Source of the DNA: Pseudomonas akapageensis
GTDB lineage: Bacteria > Pseudomonadota > Gammaproteobacteria > Pseudomonadales > Pseudomonadaceae
Length of the DNA stretch: 64,000 nt
Direction: 5' to 3'
NCBI RefSeq assembly: GCF_011355085.1
Contig: NZ_VXCP01000014.1
Location: 124,001-188,000, forward strand
The position numbers were made by a program, and so were the translations under genes. Position 1 is the first letter of the stretch, and every line of letters starts with the position of its first letter. A model generated the notes under the pieces. It had not been told where the DNA came from. It made no database searches and worked only from the letters and a program-made list of their open reading frames with translations. Below are positions 1-8,207 of this stretch, in pieces.

Positions 1-1
1 C

Positions 2-1219
2 TGGCGCCTGACCTTCATCCGCATCCTGGTGCTGGCCGCTCAAGCGGGCTCGGTGGGCGTCGCCTACTGGACCGAACTGCTGCCGCTGCCGTGGCTGGCG
101 CTGTGCATCACCCTGGGTTGCTCCATGGTGCTGTGCCTGCTGACCGCCGTGCGCTTGCGCACCTCGTGGCCCGTGACCGAACTGGAATACGCGGTGCAGC
201 TGGCCTGCGACCTGCTTATCCACAGTGCCTTGCTGTATTTTTCCGGGGGCTCGACCAACCCCTTCGTCTCGTATTACCTGGTGCCCCTGACGATCGCCGC
301 GGTGACCTTGCCGTGGCTGTACTCGCTGATCCTCACCGGCATTGCCCTGACCGCCTATACCTTGCTGCTGGTGCAGTTCTACCCGTTGGAAACCTTTCCG
401 ATGTCGCGGGAGAAGATGCAGATCTACGGCATGTGGCTGAGTTTTGCCCTGGCCGCGGCGGTCATCACCTTCTTCGCCGCGAAAATGGCCGAAGAGTTGC
501 GCCGTCAGGAGCAATTGCGCGCAGAACGGCGCGAAGAAGGCCTGCGCGACCAGCAATTGCTGGCGGTAGCGACCGAAGCGGCCGGGGCTGCCCATGAGCT
601 GGGCACGCCATTGGCGACCATGAGCGTGCTGATCAAGGAAATGCGCCAGGACCACTCCGATCCGGCCCTGCAGGACGACCTTTCAGTGCTTCAGGACCAG
701 GTCAAGTTGTGCAAGGACACCTTGCAGCAGTTGGTCCGGGCAGCCGAGGCCAATCGTCGGCTGGCAGTCGAGGAACAGGATGTGACCTTCTGGATCGACG
801 CGGCGCTCAATCGCTGGCACCTGATGCGCCCCGAAGCCAGTTACCGCTTCCAGCAACTGGGCCAGGGCAGTGTTCCTCGCCTGGCACCACCGCCGGACTT
901 GACCCAGGCCCTGCTCAATTTGCTCAACAATGCCGCCGATGCCTGCGCGGAAGGCCTGGAAGTTCACCTGAACTGGGATTTCCAGGACATTGTCATCAGC
1001 ATTCGCGACCATGGCCCCGGCGTTCCGCTGGCGATTGCCGAGCAGATCGGCAAGCCATTCTTTACCACCAAGGGCAAAGGTTTCGGCCTGGGCCTGTTTC
1101 TGAGCAAGGCCAGCGTGACACGCGCCGGCGGCTCGGTGAAACTCTATAGTCATGAGGAAGGTGGCACGCTCACCGAGCTGCGCCTGCCTCGCGACGCCCG
1201 AGGAGACCAACATGAGTGA
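2..1219 (+). CDS. roxS: Redox-sensing histidine kinase RoxS (RegB/PrrB family), 5' end missing
   Basis: Inner-membrane sensor kinase that phosphorylates RoxR according to the redox state of the respiratory chain. The frame is open to the left edge, so the true start lies outside the window; a GTG at 29 is internal. Hydrophobic segments fill the first ~150 residues, and the RegB-type quinone-site signature GGSTNPF lies between two of them. The H-box follows (AAHELGTPLATM, about residue 195), then the N box (NNAADAC), G1 (DHGPGVP) and G2 (FGLGLFLSK) of the ATPase domain. The stop overlaps the roxR start by 8 bases, so the two genes are translationally coupled. Motifs are seen directly; the signal sensed is inferred from RegB/RoxS family knowledge. 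Confidence 0.93.
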   Translation, partial: WRLTFIRILVLAAQAGSVGVAYWTELLPLPWLALCITLGCSMVLCLLTAVRLRTSWPVTELEYAVQLACDLLIHSALLYFSGGSTNPFVSYYLVPLTIAAVTLPWLYSLILTGIALTAYTLLLVQFYPLETFPMSREKMQIYGMWLSFALAAAVITFFAAKMAEELRRQEQLRAERREEGLRDQQLLAVATEAAGAAHELGTPLATMSVLIKEMRQDHSDPALQDDLSVLQDQVKLCKDTLQQLVRAAEANRRLAVEEQDVTFWIDAALNRWHLMRPEASYRFQQLGQGSVPRLAPPPDLTQALLNLLNNAADACAEGLEVHLNWDFQDIVISIRDHGPGVPLAIAEQIGKPFFTTKGKGFGLGLFLSKASVTRAGGSVKLYSHEEGGTLTELRLPRDARGDQHE

Positions 1220-1772
1220 CGAAACCCAGATCGAAGGCGAAGAGCTGCCGCATCTGTTGCTGGTGGACGATGACGCCACCTTTACCCGGGTCATGGCCAG
1301 GGCCATGAGCCGTCGCGGTTTCCGGGTCAGCACCGCAAGTTCAGCCGAAGAAGGTCTGATCCTGGCGCAACAGGACCTGCCGGATTACGCGGCGCTGGAC
1401 CTGAAAATGGACGGTGATTCAGGCCTGGTGTTGCTGCCCAAGCTGCTCGAACTGGACCCGGAGATGCGCGTATTGATCCTGACCGGCTACTCGAGCATCG
1501 CCACGGCGGTCGAAGCCATCAAGCGCGGCGCTTGCAATTACCTGTGCAAACCGGCGGACGCCGATGACGTGCTGGCCGCCTTGCTCTCCGAGCACGCCGA
1601 CCTGGATACGCTGGTGCCGGAAAACCCCATGTCGGTGGACCGCCTGCAATGGGAGCATATCCAGCGCGTGCTGACTGAACACGAAGGCAATATCTCTGCC
1701 ACCGCAAGGGCATTGGGGATGCACCGACGGACATTGCAGCGAAAGTTGCAGAAACGCCCCGTACGGCGCTAA
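1212..1772 (+). CDS. roxR: Redox response regulator RoxR (RegA/PrrA/ActR family)
   Basis: Cytoplasmic DNA-binding response regulator paired with RoxS. In pseudomonads this pair controls terminal oxidases and cyanide tolerance. The 186-residue protein has an N-terminal receiver domain: acidic pocket VDDD, phospho-acceptor Asp in ALDLKMDG, the T of LTGYSS and the K of CKPAD. A short C-terminal Fis-type helix-turn-helix follows (ISATARALGMHRRTLQRKL). The ATG at 1212 is chosen because GAGGAG lies just upstream and the product begins like RoxR proteins; an earlier in-frame ATG at 1152 would lie deep inside roxS. There is no sigma-54 AAA domain, as expected for this family. Confidence 0.94.
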   Translation: MSDETQIEGEELPHLLLVDDDATFTRVMARAMSRRGFRVSTASSAEEGLILAQQDLPDYAALDLKMDGDSGLVLLPKLLELDPEMRVLILTGYSSIATAVEAIKRGACNYLCKPADADDVLAALLSEHADLDTLVPENPMSVDRLQWEHIQRVLTEHEGNISATARALGMHRRTLQRKLQKRPVRR

Positions 1773-1844
1773 AAAGGGTTCCTGAATTCCGGGGGATCGG
1801 CATCGATCCACCCGGAGCCGCGTCCACTCTGTCGAGTTTGAACC

Positions 1845-3584
1845 ATGGAACTGAACGCTGAATACTCTGCGGTCAACGATGAGGTGCGCGGACATTTCTG
1901 GCGCCGTGTCTGGAGTCTGGTCACGCCCTACTGGCGTAGTGAAGAGAAGGGCAAGGCCTGGCTGCTGCTGATTGTGGTGATTGCCCTGTCGCTGTTCGAT
2001 GTCGCCATCTCGGTGGTCATCAACAGCTGGTACAAAGACTTCTACAACGCCCTGCAAAACAAGGACCTCGCGGCCTTTACCCACTTGATGCTGTTTTTCT
2101 GCGGCATTGCTGCGGTGGCGATTCTGGCGGCGGTCTATCGACTTTATCTGACCCAGATGCTGACCATCCGCTGGCGGCGCTGGTTGACCGAGCAGCACTT
2201 CGCGCGCTGGCTGCACCACAAGAACTACTACCAGCTGGAGCAGGGCGGCTACACCGACAACCCGGACCAGCGCCTGAGCGAAGACCTCCACGCCTTTACC
2301 ACCGATACCCTTAGCCTGACGCTGGGGCTGCTGAGCAATATCGTCAGCCTGGTGTCATTCTCGATCATTCTCTGGGGCGTGTCGGGCAGCCTGGAAGTTT
2401 TTGGCCTGACGATTCCCGGCTATATGTTCTGGTGCGCACTGGTGTACGCCGGTGTCGGCAGTTGGCTGGCGCACTTGATCGGCCGGCGCTTGATCGGTCT
2501 GAACAATAACCAACAGCGCTTTGAAGCCGACCTGCGTTTCGCCATGGTGCGCGTTCGCGAAAACGCCGAAAGCATTGCGTTGTATGACGGCGAGTCGGTC
2601 GAAAACCAACGGCTCAGTGCCCGTTTCGGCAAGGTGTGGAGCAATTTCTGGAGCATCATGGGCGTGCAGAAGCGCCTGAAGTTCTTCACCACGGGCTATG
2701 GGCAGATCGCGATCATCTTTCCCTTTGTCGTCGCGGCACCGCGGTATTTTTCCGGCAAGATCGAGCTGGGTGAGCTGATGCAGATCAACTCGGCGTTTGG
2801 CAACGTTCAGGAGAGCTTCAGCTGGTTCATCGATGCCTACGTCACCCTGGCCAGTTGGCGGGCGACCTGTGACCGGTTGCTCAGCTTCCGCCAGGCCATG
2901 AGCGATAACGAAGAGCGGGTCAGCGCGGTCAATGTCCGTCATCAGGGTCAGGCGCTGAAGATAGAAGGCTTGAACCTGGATCTGGCCAATGGCCGGCAAT
3001 TGTTGAACGGTGCCAACCTGGTCGTGGCGCCGGGCGAGCGACTGATGCTCAGCGGGCGTTCGGGCAGTGGCAAGAGTTCGCTGCTGCGAGCCATGGGTAA
3101 CCTCTGGCCCAATGGCAAGGGGCGCATCGACATGCCCGCCGGCCGCTCGCTGTTTCTGCCGCAAAAACCCTACCTGCCAATCGGCACTCTGCGCGAAGCC
3201 TTGAGTTATCCACAGCCGGCACAGGCATATACCGCGCAGCGCTACGCCGAGGTGCTGGAGACCTGTCGTCTACCGCACTTGATTCCGCGACTGGATGAAA
3301 GCAATCACTGGCAGCGCATGCTTTCGCCGGGTGAGCAGCAACGCCTGAGCTTCGCCCGCGCCTTGCTGTTCGCGCCGCAATGGCTGTACCTGGATGAAGC
3401 CACTGCGGCCATGGATGAAGAAGACGAAGCGTCGATGTATCAGGCGCTGATCGATGAGCTGCCGGGGGTGAGTATTGTCAGTGTCGGCCATCGCAGCAGC
3501 CTCAAGCGGTTCCATCCAAGGCATGTGCGCATCGAGGGTGGGCATCTGGTGGCGCAGCCGGCGAGTGAGCCTTCGGCCGTATAA
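1845..3584 (+). CDS. ABC transporter, fused permease and ATPase (YddA/ABC_membrane_2 type)
   Basis: A 579-residue half-transporter with an N-terminal membrane domain (about residues 25-330, several hydrophobic helices) and a C-terminal nucleotide-binding domain. Walker A is GRSGSGKSS (about residue 406), the signature loop is the variant LSPGEQQRLS instead of LSGGQ, and Walker B is WLYLDEATAAMD. This layout matches the SbmA/BacA-YddA-ALDP-like family, which must dimerise. The substrate cannot be told from sequence. It lies 72 bases after roxR on the same strand but has no obvious functional tie to it. A REP pair follows the stop. Confidence 0.85.
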   Translation: MELNAEYSAVNDEVRGHFWRRVWSLVTPYWRSEEKGKAWLLLIVVIALSLFDVAISVVINSWYKDFYNALQNKDLAAFTHLMLFFCGIAAVAILAAVYRLYLTQMLTIRWRRWLTEQHFARWLHHKNYYQLEQGGYTDNPDQRLSEDLHAFTTDTLSLTLGLLSNIVSLVSFSIILWGVSGSLEVFGLTIPGYMFWCALVYAGVGSWLAHLIGRRLIGLNNNQQRFEADLRFAMVRVRENAESIALYDGESVENQRLSARFGKVWSNFWSIMGVQKRLKFFTTGYGQIAIIFPFVVAAPRYFSGKIELGELMQINSAFGNVQESFSWFIDAYVTLASWRATCDRLLSFRQAMSDNEERVSAVNVRHQGQALKIEGLNLDLANGRQLLNGANLVVAPGERLMLSGRSGSGKSSLLRAMGNLWPNGKGRIDMPAGRSLFLPQKPYLPIGTLREALSYPQPAQAYTAQRYAEVLETCRLPHLIPRLDESNHWQRMLSPGEQQRLSFARALLFAPQWLYLDEATAAMDEEDEASMYQALIDELPGVSIVSVGHRSSLKRFHPRHVRIEGGHLVAQPASEPSAV

Positions 3585-3587
3585 CCA

Positions 3588-3696
3588 CCTCGTTCCCACG
3601 CTCCGCGTGGGAATGCCGTGCAAGACGCTCCCGCGTCGACCCGCCACGACGCGGAGCGTCGCCTGATGCATTCCCACGCGGAGCGTGGGAACGAGG
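3588..3696. repeat. REP palindrome pair (Pseudomonas intergenic repeat)
   Basis: Two inverted copies of a ~29-base unit built on the core CGTTCCCACGCTCCGCG, at 3588-3616 and 3668-3696. A further hairpin-forming stretch (GACGCTCC... GGAGCGTC) lies between them. The same family recurs at 52268-52341. Such REP doublets are common between pseudomonad genes and are mobilised by RAYT transposases; no RAYT gene is in this window. Confidence 0.9.
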
Positions 3697-3758
3697 TCGC
3701 GCTGTGTATTCCAGCCCGCCGTGGCTTATCATTAGGGACCTAACGACGGTTCCTCGGC

Positions 3759-4700
3759 ATGCTCGCACTCTTCATACAAACCCTCAACATCACCGCCCCC
3801 GTCTTTGCGATGCTGTTCATGGGGGTGTTTCTCAAGCGTATTCACTGGATCAACGACGGCTTCATCCAGACCGCCTCTTCGCTGGTGTTCAATGTCTGCA
3901 TGCCCGCGTTATTGTTTCTCGGGATCTACCATGCTGACCTGAGCACGGCGGCCAAGCCGCAAGTGCTGATCTACTTTACTCTGGCCACGCTCATCGGTTT
4001 TGCCGGCTGCTGGCTTGTTGCTATCTGGCGTTGTCCGCGTGAAGACCGGGGTATCTATACCCAGGGGGCGTTTCGCGGTAATAACGGCGTGATCGGCCTG
4101 GCGCTGGCCGCGAGCATGTACGGCGACCAGGGCATTTCCATCGGGGCAATCCTGGCGGGGCTGGTCATCCTGCTCTACAACTCATTGGCGGCGGTGGTGC
4201 TGGCGATTTACAGCCCGAGCATCAAGTCCGACCCCTGGAGCATCTTCAAGAGCATTTTATGCAACCCGTTGATTATCAGTGTGCTGTCGGCAGCGCCCTT
4301 GGCCTACTGGCAGATCGGCCTGCCGAACTGGTTGCTGACCTCGGCGGATTACCTGGCGCAAATGACCTTGCCGCTGGCCTTGATCTGCATCGGCGGGACC
4401 TTGTCTCTGGCGTCCCTGCGTGCCAGCGGCAAGCTTGCAATCAGCGCCAGCCTGATGAAAGTGATCTGGCTGCCGCTGCTGGGTACGCTGGGTGCCTGGT
4501 TGTGGGGATTTCGCGGTGCCGAGCTGGGCATCCTGTTTCTCTATATCGGCAGTCCGACGGCCGCCGCCAGTTATGTCATGGCCCGGGCGGCCAATGGCAA
4601 CCATGAACTGGCCGCCGCGATTATCGTGATCACCACCCTGGCAGCGGCAGTGACGACAAACATCGGGATCTTCCTCTTGCAGTGGGGCGGCTGGATCTAG
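3759..4700 (+). CDS. AEC-family transporter (auxin efflux carrier-like)
   Basis: An inner-membrane secondary carrier of 313 residues with about ten hydrophobic segments along its length, in the two-repeat arrangement of the AEC (Mem_trans) family. Conserved features include the N-terminal AMLFMGVFLKRIHWI, the middle FRGNNGVIGLALA, and the C-terminal SPTAAASYVMA. Bacterial members carry small carboxylates or amino acids; the substrate here is unknown. The start at 3759 has no strong ribosome-binding site, but the N-terminus fits the family. It stands alone between a REP element and aroP. Confidence 0.85.
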   Translation: MLALFIQTLNITAPVFAMLFMGVFLKRIHWINDGFIQTASSLVFNVCMPALLFLGIYHADLSTAAKPQVLIYFTLATLIGFAGCWLVAIWRCPREDRGIYTQGAFRGNNGVIGLALAASMYGDQGISIGAILAGLVILLYNSLAAVVLAIYSPSIKSDPWSIFKSILCNPLIISVLSAAPLAYWQIGLPNWLLTSADYLAQMTLPLALICIGGTLSLASLRASGKLAISASLMKVIWLPLLGTLGAWLWGFRGAELGILFLYIGSPTAAASYVMARAANGNHELAAAIIVITTLAAAVTTNIGIFLLQWGGWI

Positions 4701-4752
4701 ATCCTTGTCACAAAGAACGAATACTGCGGTCCGCAGAACCTGAGGAATTCCA

Positions 4753-6135
4753 ATGTCAGAACAACCCGCACCCGAGCGCTTGCGCCGGGGCCTTAAAAAC
4801 CGCCACATCCAGTTGATCGCCTTGGGCGGCGCCATCGGTACCGGGCTTTTCCTCGGGATCGCCCAGACCATACAACTGGCCGGACCTTCGGTGCTGCTGG
4901 GCTATGCCATTGCCGGTGTGATCGCCTTCTTCATCATGCGCCAGCTTGGCGAAATGGTGGTCGAAGAGCCGGTATCGGGCACCTTCAGCCATTTCGCCCA
5001 CCGTTACTGGAGCGAGTTCGCCGGCTTCATGTCCGGCTGGAACTACTGGGTGCTATACGTCCTGGTGGGGATGGCCGAACTGACCGCGGTAGGTATCTAC
5101 ATCCAGTACTGGTGGCCGGGTTTCCCGACCTGGGCTTCGGCGGCGGTGTTTTTCGTGATCATCAACCTGATCAACCTCACTCAGGTGAAGGTGTTCGGCG
5201 AGATGGAGTTCTGGTTCGCCCTGATCAAGGTGGTCGCGATTGTCAGCATGATTGCCTTCGGCACCTGGATGCTGGTGACAGGTACCGGCGGCCCGGATGC
5301 GAGCGTGGCCAACCTGTGGCAACACGGCGGCTTTTTCCCCAATGGGGTCAGCGGTCTGATGATGGCCATGGCCGTGATCATGTTTTCTTTCGGCGGGCTG
5401 GAGCTGGTGGGCATCACCGCGGCCGAAGCGGACGATCCCAGGCACAGCATCCCGCGCGCCACCAATCAGGTGATCTACCGCATCCTGCTGTTCTACGTGG
5501 GTGCGCTGGCGATTTTGCTGTCGCTGTACCCATGGCAGAAAGTCGCCCTGGGCGGCAGTCCGTTCGTGATGATCTTCCATGCCCTCGATAGCAATGTGGT
5601 GGCGACGGTACTGAACCTGGTGGTGCTGACTGCTGCACTGTCGGTCTACAACAGCTGCGTGTACTGCAACAGCCGCATGCTCTTCGGCCTGGCCGAGCAG
5701 GGCGATGCGCCACGGCGCTTGCTGCGGGTCAATCGTCGCGGCGTGCCGCTGGCGGCACTGGGCGTCTCGGCCACGGCGACCGGCTTGTGCGTGCTGATCA
5801 ACTACCTGATGCCGGGTGAAGCTTTCGCTTTGTTAATGGCGCTGGTGGTTTCGTCGCTGGTAATCAACTGGGGCATCATCAGCATCACCCACCTGAAATT
5901 CCGCCGGGCCAAGCAGCTGGAAGGGGAGACGACCTTCTACCAGAGCCTGGGCTACCCGTTCACCAATTACCTGTGCCTGGCGTTCCTGGCGGTGATTCTG
6001 GTGATCATGTACCTGACCCCGGGCATCCGTATTTCGGTGCTGTTGATTCCGGTCTGGTTGCTGGTGCTGGGCGCTGCCTATTGGGTCAAGAAGCGCAACC
6101 GGAAGGCTGGCAAAGCCCCGGCCATTGCTGACTGA
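4753..6135 (+). CDS. aroP: Aromatic amino acid permease, AroP type (APC superfamily)
   Basis: A 460-residue proton-coupled amino acid importer of the inner membrane, with twelve expected helices. The N-terminus (KNRHIQLIALGGAIGTGLF), QLGEMVVEEPV, GWNYWVLYVLVGMAELTAV, FGGLELVGITAAEADDP and LSVYNSCVYCNSRML follow remembered E. coli AroP far more closely than YifK or ProY. This supports aromatic amino acid uptake, although specificity within this group shifts easily. The start ATG at 4753 has GAGGAA six bases upstream. It is monocistronic, and the next gene is convergent. Confidence 0.82.
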   Translation: MSEQPAPERLRRGLKNRHIQLIALGGAIGTGLFLGIAQTIQLAGPSVLLGYAIAGVIAFFIMRQLGEMVVEEPVSGTFSHFAHRYWSEFAGFMSGWNYWVLYVLVGMAELTAVGIYIQYWWPGFPTWASAAVFFVIINLINLTQVKVFGEMEFWFALIKVVAIVSMIAFGTWMLVTGTGGPDASVANLWQHGGFFPNGVSGLMMAMAVIMFSFGGLELVGITAAEADDPRHSIPRATNQVIYRILLFYVGALAILLSLYPWQKVALGGSPFVMIFHALDSNVVATVLNLVVLTAALSVYNSCVYCNSRMLFGLAEQGDAPRRLLRVNRRGVPLAALGVSATATGLCVLINYLMPGEAFALLMALVVSSLVINWGIISITHLKFRRAKQLEGETTFYQSLGYPFTNYLCLAFLAVILVIMYLTPGIRISVLLIPVWLLVLGAAYWVKKRNRKAGKAPAIAD

Positions 6136-6156
6136 GGCTTGCACGAAGGTGATCGA

Positions 6157-6537
6157 TCAGCTGTTCTGGTAGCTGTCGATCACCTCCTGGGCGGCGCGAA
6201 AGGCATCGATCGCCGCAGGTACGCCGGCGTACACGGCGCAATGCAACAAGGCCTCGCGAATTTCCTCGACCGTGCAACCGTTGTTCAAGGCGCCGCGTAC
6301 GTGGCCCTTGAGCTCCTGTGGGCACTTGAGTGCGGTCAGCGCGGCGAGGGTGATCAGGCTGCGGGTCTTGAGCGGCAGCCCTTCGCGGTTCCAGACGCCG
6401 CCCCAGGCGTGTTCGTTGACGAAGTCCTGCAGCGGTTGGGTGAACTCGGTGGCATTGCCCAGGGCGCGGTCGACAAAGGCGTCGCCCATGACCTGACGAC
6501 GTACGCTTTCACCCGATTTGCTCTTGTTATCGCTCAT
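6157..6537 (-). CDS. Carboxymuconolactone decarboxylase family protein (PcaC-like)
   Basis: A cytoplasmic protein of 126 residues in the CMD/AhpD-like all-helical family. The core KTRSLITLAALTALKCPQE, RGALNNGCTVEEIREALLH and CAVYAGVPAAIDAFRA match 4-carboxymuconolactone decarboxylase, which converts 4-carboxymuconolactone to the enol-lactone in protocatechuate breakdown. No other pca gene is near, so the role is uncertain. The start at 6537 is preferred over the ATG at 6543 because AGGA lies eight bases before the former and only two to three before the latter. It follows the antiporter gene by 10 bases, probably in one operon. Confidence 0.78.
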   Translation of the reverse strand: MSDNKSKSGESVRRQVMGDAFVDRALGNATEFTQPLQDFVNEHAWGGVWNREGLPLKTRSLITLAALTALKCPQELKGHVRGALNNGCTVEEIREALLHCAVYAGVPAAIDAFRAAQEVIDSYQNS

Positions 6538-6547
6538 CTGCATTTTC

Positions 6548-7633
6548 CTAGTGTTGGCGGCGCCAGGCGCTCAGCGTGGTGTACAGCAATACCGCGGCGA
6601 GCACCGGCAGGATATAAAACATCATCAAGTGTTCGAGCCTGGTGGCCAGCGGCATGCCGGTGGTGAAGGACACCACGTGCAGGCCGTAGGCCAGATACAG
6701 GCACAGCAACAGAAAGCCTTCGGAGCGTGTCACTCGATAACCGGAATAGAACACCGGCAGGGTCAGGAAGGCCACGCCGAGCATCACCGGCAAATCGAAA
6801 TCCAGGGCATTGGGTGAAACCGATAACGGCTGCGGTGCGATGACGGCGGTCAGGCCGAGCACGCCCAGCAAGTTGAACAGGTTGCTGCCGATCACGTTGC
6901 CCACGGCGATGTCGCGCTCGCCCCTGATCGCGGCGATCAGCGAGGTGGCCAGCTCCGGAAGAGAGGTGCAGACCGCGACGACGGTCAAGCCGATTACCCG
7001 TTCGGACAGGCCCAGGTCGACAGCGACTTCGACGGCTGCGTCCAGCAGCAAGTGGCCGGCCAGAATCAGCAGTCCGAGACCGCAGAGCATCAATACCAGG
7101 CTGCTCAGCCAGGGGGCTGGACCATGCCTGACGCCTTCTATGACCGCCGGGTAGGTGCGGCCATGGTGGCGCGACTGGTGCAGTACCAGGCTGAGGTAGA
7201 CGGCCAGCATGACCAGCAGCAGCACCCCTTCCAGGCGCCCCAGTTCTTCGTTGAATGCCAGGACGAACACCAGGAGGCTGGCGCCGATCATCAGCGGAAT
7301 GTCCAGGCGCACCACCTGACTCGATACGCGCAGGGGGATAATCAGTGCGCACAGGCCGAGCGTGACCAGTACGTTGAAAATATTGCTGCCAATGACGCTA
7401 CTGACAGCGATGTCCGGTGCGCCGTTGATAGCGGCTTGAACACTCACCGCCAGTTGTGGGGCGCTGCTGCCGAACGCGACCACGGTCAGGCCGATGATCA
7501 GCGGGCGGACTTTCAGACTGGCAGCCAGGCGTAGCGAGGCACGCACCAGCAACTCGGCACCGCAGATGAGCAGCAGCAAGCCGACTGCCAATTGCAGCAG
7601 GCTGAAGGTGGGTAATGTGGCGAGGTCGAAAAT
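6548..7633 (-). CDS. Calcium/sodium (CaCA) antiporter, YrbG family; apparent ATT start
   Basis: An inner-membrane cation/Ca2+ exchanger. Two inverted alpha-repeats are clear: GLTVVAFGSSAPQLAVSV followed by SSVIGSNIFNVL, and GLTVVAVCTSLPELATSL followed by GNVIGSNLFNLL, each carrying the family acidic or polar residues and GSNxFN. From a TTG at 7591 the product is 347 residues but begins inside the first helix with no ribosome-binding site. The frame stays open upstream to 7651, and an ATT at 7633 sits eight bases after GGAG, giving a 361-residue product. No ATG, GTG or other TTG is available upstream in frame. The gene lies 20 bases after the RlpA-like gene. Confidence 0.8.
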   Translation of the reverse strand: MFDLATLPTFSLLQLAVGLLLLICGAELLVRASLRLAASLKVRPLIIGLTVVAFGSSAPQLAVSVQAAINGAPDIAVSSVIGSNIFNVLVTLGLCALIIPLRVSSQVVRLDIPLMIGASLLVFVLAFNEELGRLEGVLLLVMLAVYLSLVLHQSRHHGRTYPAVIEGVRHGPAPWLSSLVLMLCGLGLLILAGHLLLDAAVEVAVDLGLSERVIGLTVVAVCTSLPELATSLIAAIRGERDIAVGNVIGSNLFNLLGVLGLTAVIAPQPLSVSPNALDFDLPVMLGVAFLTLPVFYSGYRVTRSEGFLLLCLYLAYGLHVVSFTTGMPLATRLEHLMMFYILPVLAAVLLYTTLSAWRRQH

Positions 7634-7653
7634 GGTTCGGGCTCCGCAAGAGA

Positions 7654-8025
7654 TCAGTCGCTGAGACTTTGTACCCGGACTCGCGCCGTTCCGCTACCGA
7701 GCATGCCCAATTGTGCGGCAGCCGCGTGGGACAGGTCGATCAACCGGCCACGGGTATGCGGGCCGCGATCGTTGATGCGGACCACGACGGATTTGTCATT
7801 CTTGAGGTTGGTGACTTTCACCCGGGTGCCGAAGGGGAGCTGGCGGTGGGCGGCGGTCAGGGCATTCTTGTTGAAGCGTTCACCGCTGGCAGTGCGTTTG
7901 CCGTGGTGCCTGGAGCCGTAATAGGAAGCCGTGCCTTTTTCGTCATAACCGTGGGGGTCGATGTCGTGGCTGGCGCAGCCGGCCAGGAAAGTGAAAAGCG
8001 CGAGAGCGCAAGTTTGACGCAACAT
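7654..8025 (-). CDS. Short RlpA-like lipoprotein with double-psi beta-barrel
   Basis: A 123-residue lipoprotein. The signal peptide ends in the lipobox LAGC (Cys about residue 16), followed by a double-psi beta-barrel with the RlpA hallmarks TASYYG, GKRTASGERFN, LPFGTRVKVTNL, VVVRINDRGP and IDLSHAAA. RlpA proteins cleave peptide-free glycan strands at the septum. This one is barrel-only and lacks the C-terminal SPOR domain, so it is a short paralogue rather than full RlpA. It is first in a probable three-gene minus-strand operon with the antiporter and the CMD protein. Confidence 0.86.
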   Translation of the reverse strand: MLRQTCALALFTFLAGCASHDIDPHGYDEKGTASYYGSRHHGKRTASGERFNKNALTAAHRQLPFGTRVKVTNLKNDKSVVVRINDRGPHTRGRLIDLSHAAAAQLGMLGSGTARVRVQSLSD

Positions 8026-8062
8026 AACGGTGAATCTCCAAGTTTGCGACCGCTACGCGCCC

Positions 8063-8168
8063 GATCGCTGGCAAGCCAGCTCCCACAGGAATTCAGTAAT
8101 TCCACCATTTTGTGAACACTGAAGATCCCCTGTGGGAGCGGCGGTTCGACGCCTCGACTTGCCCGCGA
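8063..8168. repeat. REP-type palindromic repeat
   Basis: An intergenic repeat between gatB and the RlpA-like gene. GATCGCTGGCAAGCCAGCTC at 8063 and a degenerate, partly diverged opposing arm (8129-8168, beginning CCTGTGGGAGCGG) flank a short AT-richer spacer. The same family is seen at 42153-42262 and 54653-54735. It may also act as a terminator for the gat operon. Confidence 0.8.
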
Positions 8169-8207
8169 AAGGGTCCCTGATCAGGGACCCTCTATGACGC
8201 CAGCACC

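Noticed and set aside
3588..3696. Repeated palindromes considered as a CRISPR array
   Set aside because: Only two inverted, not direct, copies with no regular spacers; the pattern fits REP elements, here and at the other REP sites.
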